DNA of 64,000 bases from Aliiroseovarius halocynthiae (GCF_007004645.1 NZ_ML660026.1:54792-118791), one strand, 5' to 3'; numbered from the stretch's first letter, positions 45,651 to 54,861 are shown. A program made the numbers and translations. The notes: generated by a model from the sequence alone, not told the origin.

Positions 45651-46643
45651 TCAGAGCAGCCCTTTTTCACGGAACATGGCTGGCAGATTGCGATCGGCGC
45701 GCGGCCCCATGTGCCGGATCACTTCGCCCGCGACCGTACAGCCCATTTCGCCGCAAATACGCAGGTCCGCACCGGTGGCCAAACCGTATAGGAACCCTGC
45801 AGCAAAACCATCGCCCGCGCCAGTCGCGTCGACTGGAATAATGCGCTCCACGGGCACGTCGACGCGGTCACCGCCTGCAAGGATGGACACGCCATCGCCT
45901 GACCGCGTGCAAGCCACAAGCGGGCAGATTTCGGCAGTCTTGGACATCGCTTCTTCCAGATCATCGGTCTGGAACAGGGCTTTCAGCTCTTCCTCATTAC
46001 CGATCACATAATCAAGCTCGTGTTCGATCAGCATCAGGAAGTCAGTGCGATGGCGTTCAACGCAGAACGGGTCAGAAATGGCTATCCCGGCCTTGCCGCC
46101 TGCCGCACGGCAGGCCCGGGCCATGGCGATGAAGGCCTCTTTGCCTTTGTCTTTGTCGAACAGATAGCCTTCCAGAAACACGATCTCGGCATCGGCGGCG
46201 ACCTCGGGATCCACGTCTTCTGGGCCCAGCTCGGCAGAGATTCCCAGATAGGTGTTCATCGAGCGCTCACCGTCTGGCGACACGAAAATCATCGACCGCG
46301 AGGTCGGCAGCTCTCCTTCTGGCACCGGCGGGTTTACAAAGCGGGTGCCGTCCATCTCCATCGCATCAGCATAGAAATGCCCCAGCGCATCGTCATGCAC
46401 GCGCCCGACAAAGCCGGTGGCCAGACCCAAGTTTCCGATCCCGGCAAGGGTATTGGCCACAGATCCGCCGGCCGCCTGCTTGCGATCCTGCATCGCGGCA
46501 TAGAGCACCTCGGCCCGGTCCTTTTCGACTAGCTGCATGATGCCTTTCTCAATGCCCATCAGCTCGAGAAAGCTGTCATCAGCCGTCGTGATCACGTCAA
46601 CAACCGCGTTGCCGATCCCGACAACCTTGTACTTTTTCGTCAT
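45651..46643 (-). CDS. PfkB-family sugar/nucleoside kinase (adenosine kinase-like)
   Basis: From ATG 46643, with AAGGAAAAG upstream, 330 residues. The fold begins YKVVGIGNAVVDVI; the substrate-site GGSVANTLAGIGNLG is near residue 55; the ATP/anion-hole motif DATGAGDGFAAGFLYG is near 280. Alphaproteobacterial members of this type are usually called adenosine kinase. The ATG overlaps the nth stop by 4 bp. A longer frame upstream overlaps nth and is rejected. Confidence 0.87.
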   Translation of the reverse strand: MTKKYKVVGIGNAVVDVITTADDSFLELMGIEKGIMQLVEKDRAEVLYAAMQDRKQAAGGSVANTLAGIGNLGLATGFVGRVHDDALGHFYADAMEMDGTRFVNPPVPEGELPTSRSMIFVSPDGERSMNTYLGISAELGPEDVDPEVAADAEIVFLEGYLFDKDKGKEAFIAMARACRAAGGKAGIAISDPFCVERHRTDFLMLIEHELDYVIGNEEELKALFQTDDLEEAMSKTAEICPLVACTRSGDGVSILAGGDRVDVPVERIIPVDATGAGDGFAAGFLYGLATGADLRICGEMGCTVAGEVIRHMGPRADRNLPAMFREKGLL

Positions 46644-47293
46644 AAGTTCTTTTCCTTGAAGGGACATAGGTCCCGAATAATGCAGTTTCCGCACATTGGC
46701 TTGCGGGCTTTGCAGGTATAGCGCCCATGCAGGATCAGCCAGTGATGGGCATGGTGTTGAAAGTCTGCGGGGATATTGTCTTCGATGGCGCGTTCCACCA
46801 CATCTACATTTTTTCCGGGGCAGATGCCGGTCCGATTCCCAACGCGGAAGATGTGAGTATCGACGGCCTGCGCGGGCACACCCCACCACATGTTTAAAAC
46901 CACATTGGCCGTCTTTCGCCCCACCCCAGGCAGCGATTGAAGTGCTGCGCGGGAATTCGGCACCACTCCGTCATAGTCATCAACCAAGATCTGGCTCAGC
47001 TTCATCACGTTCTTGGCCTTCTGTCGAAACAGCCCGATGGTCTTGATATGCTCGGTCAGACCCTCAAGCCCCAAATCCAGCATCTTCTGGGGCGTGTCTG
47101 CGATCTTGAACAGCGCACGCGTGGCTTTGTTCACACCTGAATCGGTCGCTTGTGCCGACAGAGCCACAGCCACGACCAGCGTATAAACATTCACATGTTC
47201 CAGCTCGCCTTTTGGCTCGGCTTCCTGTTCCTTGAAGCGCTCAAAGATCTCGCGGATCTGATGATATCCAAGTTGTTTTGCCATCGCGTCCAT
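46640..47293 (-). CDS. nth: Endonuclease III
   Basis: Base-excision glycosylase/AP lyase for oxidised pyrimidines, 217 residues. Helix-hairpin-helix LPGVGRKTANVV holds catalytic Lys 127; Asp 145 is in VDTHIFR; the [4Fe-4S] ligands are Cys 194, 201, 204 and 210 (spacing 6-2-5). Start ATG 47293 or 47284 three codons on. Coupled to the kinase gene. Confidence 0.96.
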   Translation of the reverse strand: MDAMAKQLGYHQIREIFERFKEQEAEPKGELEHVNVYTLVVAVALSAQATDSGVNKATRALFKIADTPQKMLDLGLEGLTEHIKTIGLFRQKAKNVMKLSQILVDDYDGVVPNSRAALQSLPGVGRKTANVVLNMWWGVPAQAVDTHIFRVGNRTGICPGKNVDVVERAIEDNIPADFQHHAHHWLILHGRYTCKARKPMCGNCIIRDLCPFKEKNL

Positions 47294-47398
47294 CCGTTTC
47301 CGCCCACTGTCTTATGCCAGCCGTGCGCAATGCGCAATTTCCGGGTCGCTTATAGACGCAATTCGCGGCACTCTGATCACAAGAAACACGAGGCTACC

Positions 47399-48259
47399 AT
47401 GACCCAGACCGAAAACAGCTATCACTACAACGTCATCCGCCGCGCAATCGAAGAGATCGACGCAGCAGGAGGAGAGCCGCTCGCCTTAGATTCGCTGGCC
47501 TCGAAGATGGATATGTCGCCTGCCCATTTCCAGCGCGTGTTTTCACGCTGGGTTGGTGTGTCGCCCAAGCGCTATCAGCAGTTTCTGACCCTTGGCCACG
47601 CAAAAGCACTTTTGGCGGATCGGTTCTCGACGTTGGACACGGCGCAATCGGTGGGCCTGTCCGGTCAGGGCAGGCTACATGACCTGTTCCTGCGGTGGGA
47701 AGCGATGAGCCCCGGTGAATACGCCAAGAAAGGCGAGGGGCTGACGATCTATTGGGGCTGGTTTGACAGCCCGTTCGGCGCGTCATTGGTGATGGGCACG
47801 GAACGCGGCATCTGTGGCATCGGCTTCGCAGATGAGACCGGCGTCGCAGAGACTTTTGAGGACCTTATTTCGCGCTGGCCAAACGCCACATTCATCGAGG
47901 ACTCGATGTTTCTGCATCCTTGGGTTCTGGCGGCCTATGACACCGAACTGGGCGAAGACGGGAAGACGCCATTGCATCTGATTGGTTCGCCCTTGCAGAT
48001 CAAAGTGTGGGAGGCTTTGCTGTCCATCCCCTCGGGCCATGTGACCACCTATGGGCAAATCGCTGAAAAGATCGGTCAGCCTCGTGCCGTACGCGCTGTC
48101 GGAACAGCTGTCGGGCGCAACCCGGTCAGCTGGCTAATTCCTTGCCATCGCGCACTTCGAAAATCAGGTGCCCTTGGGGGATACCATTGGGGATTACCGG
48201 TAAAACGCGCGCTTCTCGCCTGGGAAAGCGCAGAGCTGGAACAAGAACGCGCTGGGTGA
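47399..48259 (+). CDS. AraC-type HTH fused to O6-methylguanine-DNA methyltransferase (Ada-like)
   Basis: From ATG 47399, 286 residues. Residues ~10-105 form an AraC helix-turn-helix (ALDSLASKMDMSPAHFQRVF), then an Ada N-like linker and the alkyltransferase domain with IPSGHVTTYGQIAEKIGQP and active-site IPCHRALR near residue 252. The zinc-binding N-terminal Ada domain that senses methylphosphotriesters is absent, so it resembles the truncated Ada-like proteins. Divergent from nth, making a DNA-repair pair. Confidence 0.9.
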   Translation: MTQTENSYHYNVIRRAIEEIDAAGGEPLALDSLASKMDMSPAHFQRVFSRWVGVSPKRYQQFLTLGHAKALLADRFSTLDTAQSVGLSGQGRLHDLFLRWEAMSPGEYAKKGEGLTIYWGWFDSPFGASLVMGTERGICGIGFADETGVAETFEDLISRWPNATFIEDSMFLHPWVLAAYDTELGEDGKTPLHLIGSPLQIKVWEALLSIPSGHVTTYGQIAEKIGQPRAVRAVGTAVGRNPVSWLIPCHRALRKSGALGGYHWGLPVKRALLAWESAELEQERAG

Positions 48260-48359
48260 AGTAAGTTTTTCTTGAAGTTTCCCCATAGCAAACCCTTGTT
48301 ATTCGATATCAAGGTGCTTTTCTGTATGCAAAACAAGAAATCTAACCGAGGACAGCAGT

Positions 48360-49016
48360 ATGCACCCAAGACATATGATTCTTTCGTTCGGCCTGATCGC
48401 CGGACTCGCCACCAGCGCCTGCACAACGACTACGCAAGGCGGAAACCTTGGCCCACGCACGCAGAACGGGGCCGCAATCGGCGCCATCGCGGGTGGCCTT
48501 TTGGGCGCCACTCGTGATGGCGAGGGTAAACTGGGCAAAGCCGCCGTCGGCGCCGTTGTAGGCGGCATCATTGGCGGCGCCATTGGCCAGCACCTGGACA
48601 AGCAGGCAGGCGATCTGCGTCAGGCCATCGACAATGATGACGTAAAAATCGTCAACACCGGCAGCGAGCTGATCGTAACCATGCCGCATGACATCCTGTT
48701 TGACACTGGCAGCGCACAGATCAGCACGGCCCTGCGCGGCGACCTAGCGGCACTGTCGCGCAACCTGCTGCAATACCCGGACTCGGTTGTCGAAGTTCAG
48801 GGCCATACCGACAATGTAGGATCGGCTAACTATAATCTTGATCTATCGCGCAACCGTGCGGCCTCGGTCGCATCGGTTCTGTCGGCGAATGGCGTGCCAA
48901 GCTGGCGCATTCAGACCGTAGGCTTTGGCGAAGACCGCCCCGTTGCGTCCAATTTGGGCAGCTATGGTCGTCAGCAGAATCGCCGGGTCGAGATTGTGAT
49001 CCGCCCTACCGCCTAA
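48360..49016 (+). CDS. OmpA-family peptidoglycan-associated lipoprotein
   Basis: 218 residues. Lipobox in LIAGLATSAC (Cys 21); residues ~38-80 are glycine-zipper repeats (GAIAGGLLGA, GAVVGGIIGGAIG); the C-terminal ~110 residues are an OmpA peptidoglycan-binding domain with FDTGSAQIS and VQGHTDNVGSANYNLDLSRNRA, including the diaminopimelate-binding Asp/Arg. YiaD-like architecture. A very strong terminator follows. Confidence 0.9.
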   Translation: MHPRHMILSFGLIAGLATSACTTTTQGGNLGPRTQNGAAIGAIAGGLLGATRDGEGKLGKAAVGAVVGGIIGGAIGQHLDKQAGDLRQAIDNDDVKIVNTGSELIVTMPHDILFDTGSAQISTALRGDLAALSRNLLQYPDSVVEVQGHTDNVGSANYNLDLSRNRAASVASVLSANGVPSWRIQTVGFGEDRPVASNLGSYGRQQNRRVEIVIRPTA

Positions 49017-49042
49017 AAGCCGAGATGGCGCAAGAGGCATGC

Positions 49043-49071
49043 AAAAAGCCGGGCAAGCGCCCGGCTTTTTT
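49043..49071 (+). terminator. Rho-independent terminator after OmpA-like gene
   Basis: Perfect 12-bp stem AAAAAGCCGGGC-AAGC-GCCCGGCTTTTT plus extra T. Confidence 0.92.
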
Positions 49072-49093
49072 GTTTGAGGCTTGGTGCGGGATG

Positions 49094-49112
49094 TGGTCAT
49101 ATAATCTGACCA
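49094..49112. promoter_or_regulatory. Inverted repeat, likely operator of the FadR-type regulator
   Basis: TGGTCA-TATAATC-TGACCA lies 17 bp before the regulator start codon. FadR/LldR/PdhR-type proteins commonly bind TGGT-N-ACCA palindromes and autoregulate; use here is inferred. The central TATAAT may also be a -10 element. Confidence 0.6.
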
Positions 49113-49129
49113 ATTTGCGCGAGTACCCC

Positions 49130-49885
49130 ATGCCCTTCCAAAAGATAGCCGCCAGCAAACTTTCTAACTCGGTCGTCGAACAGATCGAGCTATTGATCCT
49201 GCGGGGCGTGCTGCGCCCGGGCGAACGCCTTCCATCCGAACGTGATCTGGCCGAGCGTTTAGGCGTCTCGCGCCCGTCGCTACGTGATGCGCTGGCCGAG
49301 ATGGAGAATTCTGGACTGCTAGCACGACGCGCAGGTGCAGGGATTTTCATTTCGGATGATCTGGACAGCTCGTTCCCCCCTGCCCTAACCAACTTATTCT
49401 CGCGCCATGACGAGGCCGTCTATGACTACATCGCCTTCCGCCGCGATATGGAAGGACTAGCCGCAGAGCGCGCTGCTCAGTTCGGCTCTGACACGGATCT
49501 GGCAGTAATCAACGAGATTTTCGTGAAGATGGAAAAAGCCTCGGAAGGACAGGGCGCAGATCTGGACAGCGACTTCCATATGGCGATCATCGAGGCGAGC
49601 CACAATGTACTGATGGTCCACATGATGCGTGCGATGTATGATCTGCTAAAGCAAGGGGTGCTTTATAGTCGTCAGGTTGTCATCCAGATCACCAATACGC
49701 GCATGGATCTGCTAGAGCAGCATCGGGCCATTAACGACGCCCTGCAGGCCCGAGACCCCAAAGCCGCCCGTAGCGCGATCGAGACCCATATGGATCACGT
49801 TATCCAATCCTATGCTGACTTACGCCGCACCGAGCGCAATGAACAGGTCGCGCGCCAGCGGCTGACATACGAAAAAGAGAGGTAG
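49130..49885 (+). CDS. FadR-type (GntR/FCD) transcriptional regulator
   Basis: From ATG 49130, 251 residues. The N-terminal winged helix has ILRGVLRPGERLPSERDLAERLGVSRPSLRDALAEM in two segments; the C-terminal FCD domain has DSDFHMAIIEASHN and IETHMDHVI, with the Asp and His residues that usually bind a metal and a carboxylate effector. Closest in pattern to LldR/PdhR. Target genes are not obvious because the flanks are an OmpA-like gene and a broken NUDIX gene; an operator-like palindrome covers its own promoter. Confidence 0.88.
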   Translation: MPFQKIAASKLSNSVVEQIELLILRGVLRPGERLPSERDLAERLGVSRPSLRDALAEMENSGLLARRAGAGIFISDDLDSSFPPALTNLFSRHDEAVYDYIAFRRDMEGLAAERAAQFGSDTDLAVINEIFVKMEKASEGQGADLDSDFHMAIIEASHNVLMVHMMRAMYDLLKQGVLYSRQVVIQITNTRMDLLEQHRAINDALQARDPKAARSAIETHMDHVIQSYADLRRTERNEQVARQRLTYEKER

Positions 49886-49984
49886 CGCGCGCACCGGTCA
49901 TCTGCCGCCGCCAGAAATCGCTCTAGACTGGGTTCATCCGTGATGTTGCGCACTACATTGCATGACACTCAGCCTAGCGAACGC

Positions 49985-50442
49985 TCAGCCTGCCCACTCC
50001 GATCCCAAAACTAGTTCGATACCAAAATCAACCAACTCCATCCTGTCCAGTTGACGGACATCTTCCAGCGTGAACCACGCAGCCGCAGCCGTTGTATCAT
50101 CATCGTTGAAATCTGTTTTTAGCTTACCAATGCAATGATGTGCCTCAAAAACTAAGCGGAGTGCATGACCAGGTTGGCCAAAATCGGATGCATCTGCGTG
50201 AAACCACTCGGACTGCTCCCAAGTAAAGACCCGATCTCGGCTTCCAGACCGGTCTCTTCCCTGAGTTCTCGCGCCGCAGTTTGGTGCGCCTGCTCGCCCC
50301 ATTCCATGCCCCCACCGGGCAAGGTCCAAGACCCTGACTTTGGATGGCCCGGAATCTCAAATCGCGTCAACAAAACCCGGCGTTTCGCATCAAGTGCGGT
50401 CACATAGGCGGCAGCTCTCTGCCATTCAATCTTCATCAACAT
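49985..50442 (-). pseudogene. NUDIX hydrolase with a frameshift
   Basis: The first frame runs from ATG 50442 (MLMKIEW) through the full Nudix box GGMEWGEQAHQTAAREL then REETGL; after about 50230 the matching sequence continues in another frame (FTWEQSEWFHADASDF to VDFGIELVLG, stop 49985-49987). The span is 458 bases, one short of 153 codons. One missing G in ATCGGGTC near 50230 explains it. If restored the protein would have 152 residues, normal for ADP-ribose/NADH-type NUDIX enzymes. Either a young pseudogene or a base-calling error. Confidence 0.75.
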
Positions 50443-50551
50443 GTCCTTCCATATACAGCCTGCGAGCGTGTATTCAGTTTTTCATTGGCTCCGATATTGG
50501 ATGCCACGCAGACGAATTGCGAATAATCGAATTTCGGTGAGTAACACCAAA

Positions 50552-50582
50552 TAAAAAAACCCGGCCAATATGACCGGGTTCT
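50552..50582 (-). terminator. Rho-independent terminator of the F0 operon
   Basis: On the minus strand AACCCGG pairs with CCGGGTT (50574-50580 and 50558-50564), 9-base loop, then TTTTTATT. Located 28 bp after the atpF stop. Confidence 0.88.
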
Positions 50583-50608
50583 TCGAAGGTCGTATAAGAC
50601 AGCACTGC

Positions 50609-51169
50609 TTAGTGCAGCTTGGCTTCCACGTCCTTGATGGCCTCATCGATCAGCTTGTTGCCGTCGGTTGCGGTCATCTGTTTGGCGATCATGTCGCGGG
50701 CAGCGCCCACAGCAACCAGAACGGCGCTGTCGCGTACCTCTTTCACGGCAGCAGCTTCAGCCGAAGCAATCTGGTCTTCGGCAGCAGCCAGACGGCGTGC
50801 AATCGAAGCTTTCAGATCTTCCTTGGCCTGAGCCGCAGCATTTGCGGCCTCTTCCTTGGCATGCGCAACGATGCGCTCTGCCTGTTCAGCCACTTCCTTT
50901 TGCTTGCGCTCGTAAGACGCCAGAACAGTCTGGGCTTCTTCGCGCAGGGCACGGGCTTCATCGAGTTCCGACTTGATGCCCTCGGCACGTTTGTCAAGCT
51001 GACCGCCCAACATCTTGTGCACGCCCATGTAACCAAGGAAAGTTACGAACAACAGGAATGCCAGGGTGACAACCATGTTGGTGTTGGACAGATCGGTCCA
51101 GCCAGCGTCGCCTGCGGCGAATGCTGGGCCAGCCGCGATCGCGAAGGGGAGAACTGCGAGTTTCTTCAT
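50609..51169 (-). CDS. atpF: ATP synthase F0 subunit b
   Basis: 186 residues. Short hydrophobic leader (MKKLAVLPFAIAAGPAFA), one membrane helix (NMVVTLAFLLFVTFLGYMG), then a long charged, Ala-rich coiled coil (KSELDEARALREEAQTVLAS) that forms the peripheral stalk with b'. Last gene of the atpI-B-E-F'-F operon. The F1 operon is elsewhere, as in other alphaproteobacteria. Confidence 0.95.
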   Translation of the reverse strand: MKKLAVLPFAIAAGPAFAAGDAGWTDLSNTNMVVTLAFLLFVTFLGYMGVHKMLGGQLDKRAEGIKSELDEARALREEAQTVLASYERKQKEVAEQAERIVAHAKEEAANAAAQAKEDLKASIARRLAAAEDQIASAEAAAVKEVRDSAVLVAVGAARDMIAKQMTATDGNKLIDEAIKDVEAKLH

Positions 51170-51173
51170 CAGT

Positions 51174-51725
51174 TTACCCTTTCATCCGTGCGGTCACAGC
51201 CGCAGTTACCGACTTGGCATCCGCCTTATAGCCCATCGAGCCTAGGATTTCCTTAGCGGCATCCTTGGAGACGGCCTTGATGCTGTCGATCGCTCCGGCG
51301 CGGATCTCGTTGATCGCGGCTTCGCTTTCGGCAGCCTTGGCGGCGATCTCGGCATCTGCTTTGGCAGCAGCGGCATCCAGATCAGCCTGAATGTCCGCAC
51401 GGGCTTCAGCGACGATCTTGTTCGCTTCTGCACGGGCGTCAGCCAGGGCCTTGTTGTAAGCTTCTTCGGCTTCGACAGCCTTCTGCTTCAGCTCTTCGGC
51501 AGCGGTCAGATCGTTGGTGATCGTGCCTTGACGTTCGGACAGCACAGCCTCGATCCGGGGCAATGCAATCTTGGTCAGGACGAAGTAGATCACGACCAGC
51601 GTCACCACCAGCCAGAAGATCTGGTTCCCGAAGGTCGAGAAATCCAGCTGCGGCATACCAGCAGCTTCGGCGGCGCCATGGGCGTCTCCGTGCGCTGCGT
51701 CCGTGCTATGTGTGTTACTTGCCAT
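51174..51725 (-). CDS. atpF': ATP synthase F0 subunit b'
   Basis: 183 residues. After a polar N-terminus there is one membrane helix ([18 protein letters not shown]), the [18 protein letters not shown] segment typical of b' subunits, and a coiled coil. Pairs with AtpF in the stalk, as in photosynthetic bacteria and chloroplasts. Four bases before atpF. Confidence 0.95.
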   Translation of the reverse strand: MASNTHSTDAAHGDAHGAAEAAGMPQLDFSTFGNQIFWLVVTLVVIYFVLTKIALPRIEAVLSERQGTITNDLTAAEELKQKAVEAEEAYNKALADARAEANKIVAEARADIQADLDAAAAKADAEIAAKAAESEAAINEIRAGAIDSIKAVSKDAAKEILGSMGYKADAKSVTAAVTARMKG

Positions 51726-51755
51726 GTCTTAAGTCCTCTGGAACCAGGGTTACTT

Positions 51756-51781
51756 GGGGCGAAACGCGGACGCCTCGCCCC
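51756..51781 (-). other. Intercistronic hairpin after atpE
   Basis: GGGGCGA (51756-51762) and TCGCCCC (51775-51781) form a 7-bp stem between atpE and atpF' without a T run. It may protect the atpE 3' end, which would help make c subunits in excess; that role is inference. Confidence 0.6.
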
Positions 51782-51802
51782 GGCGTAAGGATGGTTCAGG
51801 TC

Positions 51803-52042
51803 TTAGACAGCAAACATCAGCAGCAGAGCAACCAGGAACGAGAAGATGCCCAGAGCTTCTGCAAATGCGATACCGATGAACAGGGTTGCGGTCTGTGCGG
51901 CGGCAGCCGACGGGTTGCGCAGAGCGCCTGCCAGGAAGTTGCCGGCCACGTGACCAACACCGATGGCGGCGGCACCCGAACCGATAGCGGCCAGGCCGGC
52001 GCCGATGAATTTACCAAGAGCTGCTGCTGCTACGAGTTCCAT
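51803..52042 (-). CDS. atpE: ATP synthase F0 subunit c
   Basis: 79 residues, two helices in a hairpin: [20 protein letters not shown] with the glycine-rich packing motif, the polar loop RNPSA, and [21 protein letters not shown] with the proton-carrying Glu in the second helix. It forms the c ring. Length and composition are standard. Confidence 0.97.
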   Translation of the reverse strand: MELVAAAALGKFIGAGLAAIGSGAAAIGVGHVAGNFLAGALRNPSAAAAQTATLFIGIAFAEALGIFSFLVALLLMFAV

Positions 52043-52101
52043 GATGATTCTCCTTACGATGGAATTCTTTAGATAAGTTTTGTTAGCGGGCTGTAACCGT
52101 C

Positions 52102-52947
52102 TTAGTGCGACGGATGCAGAGCGTCTTTCAGATATACGCAGGTCAGGATGGTGAACACGTAAGCTTGGATGAAGGCTACGAGCACTTCCAGTGCGTAGAC
52201 GGCCGAGATGGCCAGGATTGGCAGGAAGCTGAACACGCCCAAGGCGGCAGCAAAGCCAGCGAATACTTTGATCACGGCGTGGCCAGCCATCACGTTACCA
52301 GCCAAACGAATTGAGTGGCTGACGGGGCGCACGAAGTACGAGATCAGTTCGATTACAGCCAGGATTGGGCGCAGCGCCAGAGGAGCGGACGACACCCAGA
52401 ACAGGCCTAGGAAGCCAACGCCGTTCTTCACAAAACCCAGCACGGTTACGAAGACGAACACGATCATCGCCAGAACCGCTGTTACAGCGATGTGGCTGGT
52501 CGAAGTGAACGAGGTCGGGATCAGGCCCAGAAAGTTAGCGAACAGGATAAACATGAACAGGGTCATGATGCCGGGAAAGAATTTCACGGCGTCTTTACCA
52601 GCCACGTCTTCGACCATCTTATAGACAAAGCCGTAAGCCATCTCGGCAACCGACTGACCACGTGTCGGCACGATGGCACGACCGCGCGACCCAACAACCA
52701 GAAGCAGGACGATACCAATGATGGCCAGTACCATCCACAAGGTCATGTTGGTGACTGTAAACAGGCCCAGTTTGCCATGACCGTCACCAAACAGCGGTTT
52801 GATTTCGAACTGATCCATCGGGTGGATCGCCAGGCCAGGATGCGCAGGCGAGAACAGCACGCCGGACAGCAGAACCACTGCCAGAACAGCAAAGAATGCA
52901 ATCTTGATGATCGGGCTTGCACCCTGTTTTGCGCCTTGTTCAGCCAC
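52102..52947 (-). CDS. atpB: ATP synthase F0 subunit a
   Basis: Starts at GTG 52947, with GAGGGATAGG upstream overlapping the atpI end; 281 residues. About five or six membrane helices; the essential Arg is in [14 protein letters not shown], and HPMDQFEI is near the N-terminus. It forms the proton half-channels beside the c ring. An extension to 52992 would overlap atpI and is rejected. Confidence 0.95.
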   Translation of the reverse strand: MAEQGAKQGASPIIKIAFFAVLAVVLLSGVLFSPAHPGLAIHPMDQFEIKPLFGDGHGKLGLFTVTNMTLWMVLAIIGIVLLLVVGSRGRAIVPTRGQSVAEMAYGFVYKMVEDVAGKDAVKFFPGIMTLFMFILFANFLGLIPTSFTSTSHIAVTAVLAMIVFVFVTVLGFVKNGVGFLGLFWVSSAPLALRPILAVIELISYFVRPVSHSIRLAGNVMAGHAVIKVFAGFAAALGVFSFLPILAISAVYALEVLVAFIQAYVFTILTCVYLKDALHPSH

Positions 52948-52951
52948 GTTC

Positions 52952-53290
52952 CTATCCCTCTTCCTTGTCAGAAGCCTGCGCGTCCTGCGCATCTTCTGCT
53001 TTCTTCTGCATCTGAGCCGCAGTTCCCAGCATGACTTTCATGCCTGCCGCGAAGCCCAACATTATGAACAGCACCATGAATATCGGCTTGGTCCCAAAGA
53101 GACTATCCAGTCCGTATCCGATGCCGAAGCCGATCACCAGACCGACTGTAAGCTCTATGACCATCTGCCAAGCGAACGATGCTTGGTTATAGGCCTCATC
53201 CCCGGTTTTCGTTTTCTCCTCTTCCCCTTTCGCCGCGTTGATGCGGGCTTCGAGCTCTTTTAAGCGCTCGGGATTAGGGGTGTCGGGCAC
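52952..53290 (-). CDS. atpI: AtpI/AtpQ-type F0 accessory subunit
   Basis: 112 residues from GTG 53290, with GGAGG upstream. Charged N- and C-terminal tails flank two membrane helices ([19 protein letters not shown] and [19 protein letters not shown]). Proteins of this kind help assemble the c ring and may handle Mg2+. First gene of the F0 operon. The C-terminal tail is rich in Gln/Ala/Asp. The 223-bp gap 53291-53513 upstream must hold the operon promoter but no clear -35/-10 pair stands out. Confidence 0.9.
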   Translation of the reverse strand: MPDTPNPERLKELEARINAAKGEEEKTKTGDEAYNQASFAWQMVIELTVGLVIGFGIGYGLDSLFGTKPIFMVLFIMLGFAAGMKVMLGTAAQMQKKAEDAQDAQASDKEEG

Positions 53291-53513
53291 GAAAAATCCT
53301 CCGGTGACAGTTAGGCCATGTGCTAAGGCGTGAAGGGCTATGAGTCAACGGCGTTTAGCGCCAACATAAATTCTCGTAAGATGTTGATATGTTTCCCAAT
53401 TATCTCTCGCAACTTTTCCCAAGACGCTGAACGAACCCGCCCACCCCCGGATTCTGGGCAGATGCGCTTATTTAACCGATTGGTTGACGATCGCCCCGCC
53501 GCACCCTAGGCCC

Positions 53514-53849
53514 ATGCGTATGGAAACCCGCCTTGACCTTGTCTTTGCTGCCCTGTCCGACCAGACGCGACGCGCCATTCTGACCATGCTTCTGGAAGAT
53601 GACATGGCCGTCACCGATGTGGCCGAACCGTTCGACATGTCGCTGGCCGCGATCTCGAAACACCTGACGATCCTGTCGCGCGCAGGTCTGATCACGCAGG
53701 AAAAGCGCGGCCGCGTGAAATGGTGCAAGCTGGATCCCGACGCGTTGCGCGAAGCTTCGGTCTGGATGCAAGGGTTTGGACAATTCGAACCGGTCAATCT
53801 GGATGCATTCGAACGGTTCTTGGAGGAAGAACTGCGCGACGAGGCCTAG
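53514..53849 (+). CDS. ArsR-family transcriptional regulator
   Basis: 111 residues from ATG 53514; ATG 53520 is a second option. Helix-turn-helix MSLAAISKHLTILSRAGLI near residues 43-62 and wing EKRGRVKWCKLD. It has a single Cys, so it is not a two-Cys persulfide sensor such as SqrR and does not have the metal sites of ArsR/SmtB. It resembles the SdpR-like subgroup often encoded with SRPBCC/AHSA1 proteins, absent here. It converges on a LysR gene with a 4-bp overlap. Confidence 0.88.
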   Translation: MRMETRLDLVFAALSDQTRRAILTMLLEDDMAVTDVAEPFDMSLAAISKHLTILSRAGLITQEKRGRVKWCKLDPDALREASVWMQGFGQFEPVNLDAFERFLEEELRDEA

Positions 53850-54739
53850 TCAGGCAGGCTGATCGCTGGATCAGACTTTACCCACTCGACCGCGGCATCT
53901 TTCAAACAGTTCAAAACCGCCTGCACTTTCGCGGTTCGATGAAGATCGACATGGGTGACCAGCCAAAACCCCGAACGCCATTCCGGCTGAACCGGCATCA
54001 CTTCAATCAGTTCGGGATGCTCGCCGCGCACAACAAACCCAGCCCCTGCTCCAGCCAGAACGGCTTGTTGTTGAGACACATCGTCGGTCACACGGAAGGT
54101 GATGTTCTCGCTCGGAATGTGTTCATTCATCCAGCGTGCAAATGGCGCGCGTGAATGGGCATCATCCACGCCGATGAAACGATGCTGATCAAACGTGTCC
54201 TCGGTCGGCATCCCATATCGCGCGACATATGTGGGTGACACACACAGGGCCAGCTCAAGATTAAGGAATTTCTGCGCCACATTGTCCGGCTCTTGCGGGG
54301 CACTGCCCGCGCGGATGGCTACATGGGCTTCGCCATATTCCAACCGAAACAAACGAAGTCCGGTCAGCAGGCGGATCACCGTATTGGGATGTCTATGGTG
54401 AAACTCTGCCAATACGGGCGTTAGGCGTGGCGCGAAGGACGCAAGTGCCGTCACCACGACCTCGCCCGAGACATCTTCGCCCTGCCCTTTCAGTCGCGTG
54501 CCCAGCTGCGCAAATTGTTCTTCCGTGGTCGACGCGATACGCGCCAGATCCACCCCAGCTTCGGTCGGGGTATATCCCCGCGCGTGACGCTGGAACAGCT
54601 TCACCCCCATCCGCGCCTCGAGTGAATCCACATGCCGGATCACAGTGGCATGGTGAATGCCCAGACTATCTGCGGCCCCGCTGACGGTGCCAGCCCGTGC
54701 AACATGATAGGCCGTCCGTATTTCATCCCACTGATCCAT
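53846..54739 (-). CDS. LysR-family transcriptional regulator
   Basis: From ATG 54739, 297 residues. Winged helix WDEIRTAYHVARAGTVSGAAD and HHATVIRHVDSLEARMGVKLF in residues 1-60, then a LysR substrate-binding domain. It is of the one-dimensional VtlR/GcvA-like kind (HARGYTPTEAGVDL). Divergent from the azoreductase gene with CAATCTG/CAGATTG arms between them; likely activator or repressor of azoR. A longer frame overlapping that gap is rejected. Confidence 0.9.
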   Translation of the reverse strand: MDQWDEIRTAYHVARAGTVSGAADSLGIHHATVIRHVDSLEARMGVKLFQRHARGYTPTEAGVDLARIASTTEEQFAQLGTRLKGQGEDVSGEVVVTALASFAPRLTPVLAEFHHRHPNTVIRLLTGLRLFRLEYGEAHVAIRAGSAPQEPDNVAQKFLNLELALCVSPTYVARYGMPTEDTFDQHRFIGVDDAHSRAPFARWMNEHIPSENITFRVTDDVSQQQAVLAGAGAGFVVRGEHPELIEVMPVQPEWRSGFWLVTHVDLHRTAKVQAVLNCLKDAAVEWVKSDPAISLPD

Positions 54740-54777
54740 AGTGTCCCCGCCTTGAAAGGTCTGTGCATTATCACACA

Positions 54778-54801
54778 CAATCTGTTGATTAACCCAGATT
54801 G
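54778..54801. promoter_or_regulatory. Inverted repeat in the lysR-azoR gap
   Basis: CAATCTG (54778-54784) and CAGATTG (54795-54801) with a 10-base spacer, midway between divergent lysR and azoR. This fits a LysR-type operator; binding is inferred. Confidence 0.6.
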
Positions 54802-54861
54802 CGTTTAAAAATGCAAGGGCGCACATATGCTCCAACAGACACACATACCCGGAGACTTCCC

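Noticed and set aside
45315..45791. 158-codon plus-strand frame between osmC-like and kinase genes
   Set aside because: Runs through a terminator and the hairpin cluster and into the antisense of the kinase gene.
53514..53849. ArsR protein as the SqrR/BigR persulfide sensor for the YeeE/YedE pair
   Set aside because: It has only one Cys, while persulfide-sensing members need two; it also lies 6 kb away with unrelated neighbours.
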